From JBDHZK01 sp039811865 (GTDB lineage: Bacteria > Actinomycetota > Actinomycetes > Propionibacteriales > Propionibacteriaceae), in NCBI GenBank assembly GCA_039811865.1, contig JBDHZK010000038.1, positions 1-19,624 on the forward strand: DNA of 19,624 nucleotides. The letters are read 5' to 3'. The notes under the pieces are model-generated. The model was not told the DNA's origin and made no database searches. It worked only from the letters and a program-made list of their open reading frames with translations. Position 1 is the first letter of the stretch. Each line of letters opens with the position of its first letter. Below, in pieces: positions 15,263-19,624 of this stretch. The position numbers and the translations under genes were made by a program.

Positions 15263-15604
15263 CTAGCCGCGCTTCTTGGCCTTCTTGCCTGACCCCTTGG
15301 TCGACCCGGCCGGCTCGCCAGTGCCGATGCTGGCCGCGATCCGCGCCTTCAGATTCGTGCCCGCTCGAAACCGGGGCACGTAGGTGGCGCCGGCTGGGCG
15401 ACGTTCCCCGGTCGCCGGGTTGCGCACCATGCGGTCGCCGCGATAGGAGCGGTCGAACGCGCCAAAACCGGTAATCGAGACCTTTTCGCCCGTAGCCGCG
15501 AGATCGGTGATCGTCGCGACCACTGCATTTAGAGCTCGGGCGGCTTCAGCCCTGTTGCCGTCAAAGTGCTTAGCGAGCGCCTCGACGAGGTCGGCCTTGT
15601 TCAC
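15263..15604 (-). CDS. hup: HU-type histone-like DNA-binding protein
   Basis: A 113-residue nucleoid protein that bends DNA as a dimer. It starts NKADLVEAL, has GFGAF (46-50), the DNA-minor-groove arm motif RNPATGE (61-67) and VPRFRAGTNLK (76-86). After residue 92 a short basic tail of Lys, Gly and Arg follows, a reduced version of the long Lys/Ala tail of mycobacterial HupB. The start is GTG 15604 with a strong SD (GGAGG, 5 nt spacing); an upstream ATG at 15625 would place that SD inside the gene. It lies downstream of leuD on the same strand with 161 bp between, so it probably has its own promoter. It is convergent with cofC with no room for a terminator. Confidence 0.95.
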   Translation of the reverse strand: MNKADLVEALAKHFDGNRAEAARALNAVVATITDLAATGEKVSITGFGAFDRSYRGDRMVRNPATGERRPAGATYVPRFRAGTNLKARIAASIGTGEPAGSTKGSGKKAKKRG

Positions 15605-15765
15605 TTGGTCCTCCGAACAATTCACCGTGCCCTGGAAGGCACCACGCCCGCACCTTCGGGAGCGCTTCTGTCACGTTTTCACATGGAGGCTCCAGAAACA
15701 ACCGCTCCGGAGCAATGTCACGCAAACGGGTGTGGGTTCGGAGGAATTCATCACCCCATCGGGGG
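15605..15765 (-). promoter_or_regulatory. Upstream region of hup with repeats
   Basis: The gap between leuD and hup has a weak 5-bp hairpin at the leuD stop (15753-15766), TGTCACG twice (15669-15675 and 15716-15722) and the perfect palindrome GCTCCGGAGC (15704-15713). On the - strand TTGTTT and TTGCGT could serve as -35 elements, but no matching -10 stands out. The promoter is inferred from position. Confidence 0.35.
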
Positions 15766-16371
15766 TCAGGAAGCGGTGCGGGCGGGCAGCGTCCTGGGCA
15801 GGTAACTCGGCCGCCGCTCCTCGTAGGCGTCGATCAGCGTGGCGCTGCGTTGGGTGAGGCCGATGTCGTCCAGGCCCTCCAACAAGCGGTACCGGGTGTA
15901 GTCGTCGATGGCGAAGTCGAACGCCTCGCCATCGACCGTGATGGTCTTGGCCACCAGATCCACGCCTACTCGCGTTCCCGGATTCGCCTCCGTGATTTCC
16001 CAGAGCCGCTCCACGACGTCCTGGTTGACTACGGCGATCAGCAGTCCGGCCTTGCCGGAGTTGGTCCTGAAGATGTCGCCGAAGCGGGAGCCGACGACGA
16101 CCCTGAACCCGTAGTTCTGCAGCGCCCAGACGGCGTGCTCGCGCGAGGATCCGGTGCCGAAGTCGGGTCCGGCGATCAGCACCGAGCCCGGCGCGTAGGC
16201 CTCCTGATTCAGCACGAAGGACGGGTCGTTGCGCCAGGCGGCGAACAGGCCGTCCTGGAAGCCGGTCCGCGTGACCCGCTTCAGGTAGACGGCCGGGATG
16301 ATCTGGTCGGTATCGACGTTGCTGCGCCGCAGCGGCACAGCCACCCCCGTGTGGGTGGAGAACTTTTCCAT
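15766..16371 (-). CDS. leuD: 3-isopropylmalate dehydratase small subunit
   Basis: A 201-residue swivelling subunit of isopropylmalate isomerase, which converts 2-isopropylmalate to 3-isopropylmalate in leucine synthesis in a complex with LeuC. Family marks are NVDTDQIIP (18-26), the AGPDFGTGSSREHAVWAL region (67-84), with the substrate-binding GSSREH, and NSGKAGLL. Length is typical for the bacterial LeuD. The ATG at 16371 follows the leuC stop by 9 nt, and its SD AAGGA overlaps the leuC stop codon, so the two subunits are cotranslated. Confidence 0.97.
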   Translation of the reverse strand: MEKFSTHTGVAVPLRRSNVDTDQIIPAVYLKRVTRTGFQDGLFAAWRNDPSFVLNQEAYAPGSVLIAGPDFGTGSSREHAVWALQNYGFRVVVGSRFGDIFRTNSGKAGLLIAVVNQDVVERLWEITEANPGTRVGVDLVAKTITVDGEAFDFAIDDYTRYRLLEGLDDIGLTQRSATLIDAYEERRPSYLPRTLPARTAS

Positions 16372-16380
16372 TTCGGTTCC

Positions 16381-17778
16381 TTACAGATCGGCCGGAGAGC
16401 TCAGGGTGCCGATGACGGCGGTCGCGGCGGCGACGGCGGGCGAGACCAGGTGCGTGCGTCCGCCCTTGCCCTGCCGGCCCTCGAAGTTGCGGTTGGACGT
16501 CGACGCGCTCCGTTCCCCGGGCGCCAACTGGTCCGGGTTCATGCCCAAACACATGGAGCAGCCGGCGGCACGCCACTCCGCCCCGGCGGCCAAGAAGACC
16601 TGATCGAGGCCTTCCGACTCAGCCTGCAGCCGAACGCGGGCCGAACCCGGCACGACGAGCATCCGGACGCCCTCGGCCACCTGGCGGCCCCTGATCACCG
16701 AAGCGGCCAGGCGCAAGTCCTCGATCCGGCCGTTGGTGCAAGAGCCCAGGAAGACGGTGTCGACGTGGATGTCGCGCATCCTGGTGCCGGCGTCCAGGCC
16801 CATGTAGGTCAGTGCGCGCTCGGCGGCCGACCGCTCCACGGGATCGGCGAAGGCACTCGGTTCGGGCACCGCGTCACCCAACGGGACGCCCTGGCCTGGG
16901 TTGGTGCCCCAGGTGACGAACGGCGTCAGCTTCGTGGCGTCCAGGTCGACCTCGGCATCGAAGGTCGCATCCGGATCGGAGTAAAGGGTGCGCCAGTATT
17001 CGACCGCGGTGTCCCATTCGGCGCCCTGCGGCGCGTGCGGCCGGCCCTTCAGGTAGGCGAAGGTCGCATCGTCCGGCGCGATCATGCCGGCCTTGGCACC
17101 CCACTCGATCGACATGTTGCAGATCGTCATCCGCCCCTCCATGGAGAGGTTACGGATGGTGCTGCCGCGGTACTCCACGACGTATCCCTGGCCCCCACCG
17201 GTGCCCACCTTGGCGATCAGCGCGAGGACGACGTCCTTCGCCGTCACCCCATCTGGCAGGTCACCCTCGATGTTGACCGCCATGGTCTTGGGTCGCGCCT
17301 GCGGCAGCGTCTGGGTCGCCAAGACGTGCTCGACCTCGGACGTCCCGATGCCGAACGCCAGCGCGCCGAACGCGCCGTGCGTCGAGGTGTGCGAGTCGCC
17401 GCAAACGACGGTCAGCCCGGGTTGGGTGAGGCCGAGCTGCGGGCCGATGATGTGGACGACGCCCTGATCCAGGTCGCCCAGCGAGTGGATCCGGATCCCG
17501 AACTCCAAGGCGTTCTTGCGCAGCGTGTCGACCTGCAATCGCGAGACCGGGTCGGCGATCGGCAGATTGATGTTCAACGTCGGCGTGTTGTGGTCCTCGG
17601 TGGCCAGCGTCAGGTCGGGACGCCGCACCTGACGCCCCGCGAGGCGCAGCCCGTCGAAGGCTTGAGGACTGGTGACCTCGTGCACCAGGTGCAGGTCGAT
17701 GTAGAGCAGGTCGGGTTCACCGGTCGCGGTGCGCACCACATGTGCGTCCCAAACCTTCTCGCTCAGGGTCTTACCCAT
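16381..17778 (-). CDS. leuC: 3-isopropylmalate dehydratase large subunit
   Basis: A 465-residue aconitase-family [4Fe-4S] subunit carrying the active site of isopropylmalate isomerase. The cluster ligands are Cys347 (GSCTNGR), Cys407 and Cys410 (CSMC), the same numbering as in the E. coli enzyme. CGDSHTSTHGAFG (126-138) is the substrate and signature region. I chose the ATG at 17778 because the SD GGAGGG lies 4-5 nt upstream and MGKTLSEKVWDAHVV is the family N-terminus; the frame extends 22 codons further, without similarity. It is divergent from the IclR-type gene, whose family (NdgR/LtbR) is known to control leuCD in Streptomyces and Corynebacterium. Confidence 0.97.
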   Translation of the reverse strand: MGKTLSEKVWDAHVVRTATGEPDLLYIDLHLVHEVTSPQAFDGLRLAGRQVRRPDLTLATEDHNTPTLNINLPIADPVSRLQVDTLRKNALEFGIRIHSLGDLDQGVVHIIGPQLGLTQPGLTVVCGDSHTSTHGAFGALAFGIGTSEVEHVLATQTLPQARPKTMAVNIEGDLPDGVTAKDVVLALIAKVGTGGGQGYVVEYRGSTIRNLSMEGRMTICNMSIEWGAKAGMIAPDDATFAYLKGRPHAPQGAEWDTAVEYWRTLYSDPDATFDAEVDLDATKLTPFVTWGTNPGQGVPLGDAVPEPSAFADPVERSAAERALTYMGLDAGTRMRDIHVDTVFLGSCTNGRIEDLRLAASVIRGRQVAEGVRMLVVPGSARVRLQAESEGLDQVFLAAGAEWRAAGCSMCLGMNPDQLAPGERSASTSNRNFEGRQGKGGRTHLVSPAVAAATAVIGTLSSPADL

Positions 17779-17873
17779 ACGTCCCTCCCGATCGTCGGCC
17801 ATCCGGGCCAGCAGCGCGCGGCTACCCATCGAATGGTTTCCCACCGCGTCGCGTCCCTGCCTCCAGTATGGAC

Positions 17874-17902
17874 TTGCATATCACGATTCGAGACGGCAAT
17901 AT
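17874..17902 (+). promoter_or_regulatory. Candidate promoter of the iclR-type gene and operator repeats facing leuC
   Basis: TTGCAT (17874-17879), a 17-bp spacer and CAATAT (17897-17902) fit a sigma-70-type promoter. The end of the -10 lies 6 nt before the ATG, so the mRNA would be leaderless; no SD is present. ATATCA occurs at 17878-17883 and 17899-17904, 21 bp apart on the same DNA face and overlapping both hexamers. This is a candidate autoregulatory site that could also affect the divergent leuC promoter. I could not place the leuC promoter; CATACT (17864-17869, - strand) is a weak -10. Confidence 0.42.
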
Positions 17903-17908
17903 CAGACT

Positions 17909-18634
17909 ATGGACAATACGTCAGGCGTCGGAGTGCTCGACAAGGCGGCGCTGGTGCTCAGCGCCCTGGAGACCGGTCCCACCACGCTAGCGGGTCTGGT
18001 GACGGCCACCGGGCTGGCCCGGCCGACCGCGCACCGGCTGGCGGTGGCACTCGAGCACCACCGCCTGGTCAGCCGTGACCTGCAGGGACGTTTCGTCCTA
18101 GGCCCGCGCTTGACCGAACTCGCCTCGGCCGCCGGCGAGGACCGGCTGCTCGCCACGGCCGGTCCCGTGCTGGCTCGCTTGCGCGACATCACCGGCGAGT
18201 CGGCGCAACTGTTTCGCCGCCAGGGCGAGTTGCGCGTGTGCGCGGCGGCGGCCGAGCGCCCGTCCGGGCTTCGGGACACCATTCCGGTCGGCAGCCAGTT
18301 GACCATGTCGGCCGGTTCGGCCGCGCAGGTGCTCCTGGCCTGGGAGGACCCCGACCGCATCCAACGGGGCCTGATGAACGCGAGCTTCTCGGCGGTCGCG
18401 TTGGCCACCGTCCGGCGCCGCGGCTGGGCCCAGTCGGTGGCCGAACGCGAGCCAGGGGTGGCCTCGGTATCGGCGCCCGTCCGCTCGCCATCTGGCAAGG
18501 TGACCGCTGCGGTCAGCGTCTCCGGCCCGATCGAGCGGCTTTCGCGCCAGCCGGGACGCCTGCACGCCCCCGCAGTCATGGCGGCGGCTGAGCGCCTCTC
18601 GGAGGTTCTCCGGCGCTCCGGCTCGGAGGGCTAG
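17909..18634 (+). CDS. ndgR: IclR-family transcriptional regulator (NdgR/LtbR type)
   Basis: A 241-residue regulator. The N-terminal winged helix is at about 8-65 (helix-turn-helix TLAGLVTATGLARPTAHRLA, 26-45), and the C-terminal IclR effector domain runs from about 75 to 235 (VGSQLTMSAGSAAQVLLAW; RRRGWAQSVAEREPGVASVS). Length and the position divergent from leuC match NdgR of Streptomyces and LtbR of Corynebacterium, which control leucine genes and other amino-acid genes. The ATG at 17909 lacks an SD; the promoter spacing suggests a leaderless transcript. The stop TAG shares a CTAG with the stop of the convergent DUF6457 gene. The symbol is assigned by locus and family, not by proven function. 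Confidence 0.85.
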   Translation: MDNTSGVGVLDKAALVLSALETGPTTLAGLVTATGLARPTAHRLAVALEHHRLVSRDLQGRFVLGPRLTELASAAGEDRLLATAGPVLARLRDITGESAQLFRRQGELRVCAAAAERPSGLRDTIPVGSQLTMSAGSAAQVLLAWEDPDRIQRGLMNASFSAVALATVRRRGWAQSVAEREPGVASVSAPVRSPSGKVTAAVSVSGPIERLSRQPGRLHAPAVMAAAERLSEVLRRSGSEG

Positions 18635-18906
18635 AACGAAGAGGCTTGGTCGGCCGCCGAGCGCGCCTCGCGCAGCAAGGCGTTGATCCGCTCGAGCGCC
18701 TCGTTCGGGTCGATCCCTGCCCCGACGGCCACCCCCACGAGGTAAGCCGTCACCGGCGCCATGGGACGCGCCACCCGGTGCGCCACTTTGCCCGCCAGGC
18801 CCAGCACCGCGTCGACGTCCAACGTGGACGCGTCGATCTCCAGGGCCGCCGCGGCCTCCTCGATCCAGCTCAGCCAGGCCGCCCGGTCGTCCGGTTCTCG
18901 GCTCAT
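18631..18906 (-). CDS. DUF6457-type small protein of unknown function
   Basis: A 91-residue, probably cytosolic and helical protein. The first part has the paired-Trp stretch WLSWIEEAAAALEID (11-25). The conserved core is VLGLAGKVAHRVARPMAPVT (34-53), followed by AYLVGVAVG and GIDPNEALERINALL. This pattern matches the actinobacterial family called DUF6457, to my recollection often found near molybdenum-cofactor genes; none is seen here. The ATG at 18906 has a strong SD (AGGAGG). The frame is open for 80 more codons upstream but that part is Arg/Ser-rich with no sign of conservation. It is convergent and interlocked with the iclR-type gene. Function unknown. Confidence 0.8.
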   Translation of the reverse strand: MSREPDDRAAWLSWIEEAAAALEIDASTLDVDAVLGLAGKVAHRVARPMAPVTAYLVGVAVGAGIDPNEALERINALLREARSAADQASSF

Positions 18907-19287
18907 CGCTCCTCCTGGGGTTGACCGCTTGGTTGAGGTGCGCTCCATTCTCGCGGCAACCTGCACGACCTCGCGAGGTTGCGCTTTGCCGGGTGATCTC
19001 GGCACCGCTCGCCGTCGCGCCGAGAATTGAGCGTTTCCGCCACGCTCGGACGATCGCTTCGTTCCGCCACAAGACATTACCGACGGATAAACAAAGAGGT
19101 GAAGATCGTCGACCCAGCAGACTCGGGCATCGCCATCGACGCGCATCTCCCTTTGCTACCTGGACTCCCCCGGGGTCAGTCTCAATTGATCGAACGCCAG
19201 AGGATAAGTTACCGATCAATCAGCACCAGCGCTCAAAGGGCGAACCGCCGCACTGGCACTCGACTTTCGAGCGGCTAGCATATTGGT
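18907..19287. other. 381-bp gap without a convincing gene, with several dyads
   Basis: Short open frames here have no recognisable product. Structures seen: the perfect 12-bp palindrome ACCTCGCGAGGT (18968-18979), inside a larger 7-bp inverted repeat GCAACCT/AGGTTGC (18956-18962 and 18976-18982), just upstream of the DUF6457 gene; and an 8-bp inverted repeat ATTGATCG (19185-19192) with CGATCAAT (19213-19220) about 70-100 bp before the Excalibur gene. The middle (19060-19110) is more AT-rich than its surroundings. The gap must hold the DUF6457 promoter on the - strand and the Excalibur promoter on the + strand. Confidence 0.5.
19253..19281 (+). promoter_or_regulatory. Candidate promoter of the Excalibur gene, leaderless start
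   Basis: CTGGCA (19253-19258), a 17-bp spacer and TAGCAT (19276-19281) are followed by 6 nt and the GTG start. No SD is present. The CGGCTAGCAT sequence is shared with the cofC promoter. Confidence 0.5.
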
Positions 19288-19560
19288 GTGGAAAAAGCTG
19301 TTGCGCTTTCCCTGGTCAGCCTTTCCATCGCCTCGGTCGGGCTCACGGTTGCCACCCCCGCCGAAGCTGTCACCCTGAAGAAGTACCCCAACTGCACCGC
19401 CTTGAACGCCGCCTACCGGCACGGGGTCGGGCGCGTGGGCGCCCGCGACCGAGTAACCTCGTCGCGACCGGTGACCAACTTCTACGTCAACTCGGCGCTC
19501 TACCGCCTGAACGCGCACCTCGACCGCGACAAGGACGGCGTCGCCTGCGAAAAGCGCTGA
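19288..19560 (+). CDS. Secreted Excalibur calcium-binding domain protein
   Basis: A 90-residue exported protein. Residues 1-27 form a Sec signal peptide: a short charged start (MEK), a hydrophobic core (AVALSLVSLSIASVGLTVA) and a likely cleavage after TPAEA. The mature part is a single Excalibur domain with YPNCTALN (33-40), YRHGVGRV, and the EF-hand-like loop DRDKDGVACE (79-88), whose Asp79, Asp81 and Asp83 are the expected calcium ligands. Cys36 and Cys87 are placed for the usual disulfide. The domain is otherwise found at the end of surface nucleases and proteases; here it stands alone, so its partner is unknown. The start is GTG, without an SD. Confidence 0.88.
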   Translation: MEKAVALSLVSLSIASVGLTVATPAEAVTLKKYPNCTALNAAYRHGVGRVGARDRVTSSRPVTNFYVNSALYRLNAHLDRDKDGVACEKR

Positions 19561-19566
19561 CCGCTA

Positions 19567-19589
19567 CGGCTCGGGCGGCGGCCGAGCTG
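19567..19589 (+). terminator. Hairpin after the Excalibur gene
   Basis: CGGCTCGG (19567-19574) pairs with CCGAGCTG (19582-19589), 8 bp with one G-U pair and a 7-nt loop, starting 7 nt after the stop. There is no T tract. A second hairpin, GTGGCCG/CGGCCAC (19599-19605 and 19615-19621), follows and may belong to this terminator or to a gene facing from beyond the window. Confidence 0.45.
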
Positions 19590-19624
19590 TACTAGCCGGT
19601 GGCCGCCGCGGCGCCGGCCACGCG

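Noticed and set aside
15753..15766. Hairpin ACCCC-ATCG-GGGGT at the leuD stop as a terminator
   Set aside because: The stem is only 5 bp, it overlaps the stop codon and there is no T tract; too weak to call.
15715..18078. A 787-codon open frame on the + strand opposite hup's upstream region, leuD and leuC
   Set aside because: It runs antisense through two certain genes, is rich in Arg, Gly, Asp and His as expected for a GC-rich shadow frame, and has no recognisable domain.
19027..19278. Possible small gene upstream of the Excalibur gene (including a GTG at 19100 after AAAGAG)
   Set aside because: The SD-like sequence touches the start codon, the product has no recognisable features, and the frame ends just at the Excalibur promoter.
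1..19624. Mobile elements, CRISPR arrays, tRNA/rRNA genes or riboswitches
   Set aside because: No transposase or integrase, no regularly spaced repeats, no tRNA-like cloverleaf and no known riboswitch core were seen; composition is even across the coding parts.

Overview
This window is a stretch of chromosome from a high-GC Gram-positive bacterium (Actinomycetota). The evidence is the base composition, the GTG starts, and two gene neighbourhoods conserved in that phylum. The large gpsA-like gene and the missing DUF3515-type gene recall Propionibacteriales, but the family cannot be fixed from sequence alone. I see no insertion sequence, prophage, CRISPR array, tRNA or rRNA.

Region 1 (1-5781, + strand) holds the 3' part of the large helicase gene lhr, cut by the left edge. 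A structured leader and a divergent GpsA-type glycerol-3-phosphate dehydrogenase follow. A strong bidirectional hairpin at 5794-5832 ends this unit and the facing one.

Region 2 (5845-14314, - strand) reads in transcription order plsC, ddl, thiL, ftsK, rimO, pgsA, cinA, clgR. The ftsK-rimO-pgsA-cinA-clgR part is a classic actinobacterial block covering chromosome segregation, ribosomal S12 methylthiolation, phospholipid head-group transfer, NMN amidase and the Clp-protease regulator. rimO/pgsA overlap by 4 bp, and the cinA ribosome binding site lies in the last codons of pgsA. plsC-ddl-thiL belongs to a second conserved block that normally carries gpsA between plsC and ddl; here that slot is empty.

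Region 3 (14442-19560) starts with cofC (coenzyme F420 synthesis) on the + strand, convergent with hup (HU). Upstream of hup lies the leucine pair leuC-leuD (- strand), divergent from an IclR-family regulator of the NdgR/LtbR type. That regulator is tail to tail with a DUF6457 gene, and the two stop codons share one CTAG. A 381-bp gap with inverted repeats leads to a small secreted Excalibur calcium-binding protein near the right edge.

Most of the window is housekeeping. The items that deserve a second look are the empty gpsA slot with a divergent gpsA-like gene elsewhere, a 68-residue C-terminal extension on CofC, a recurring TANNNT box placed 6-7 nt before SD-less start codons (leaderless mRNAs), and several unexplained operator-like repeats. 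I found no convincing previously undescribed multi-gene system.
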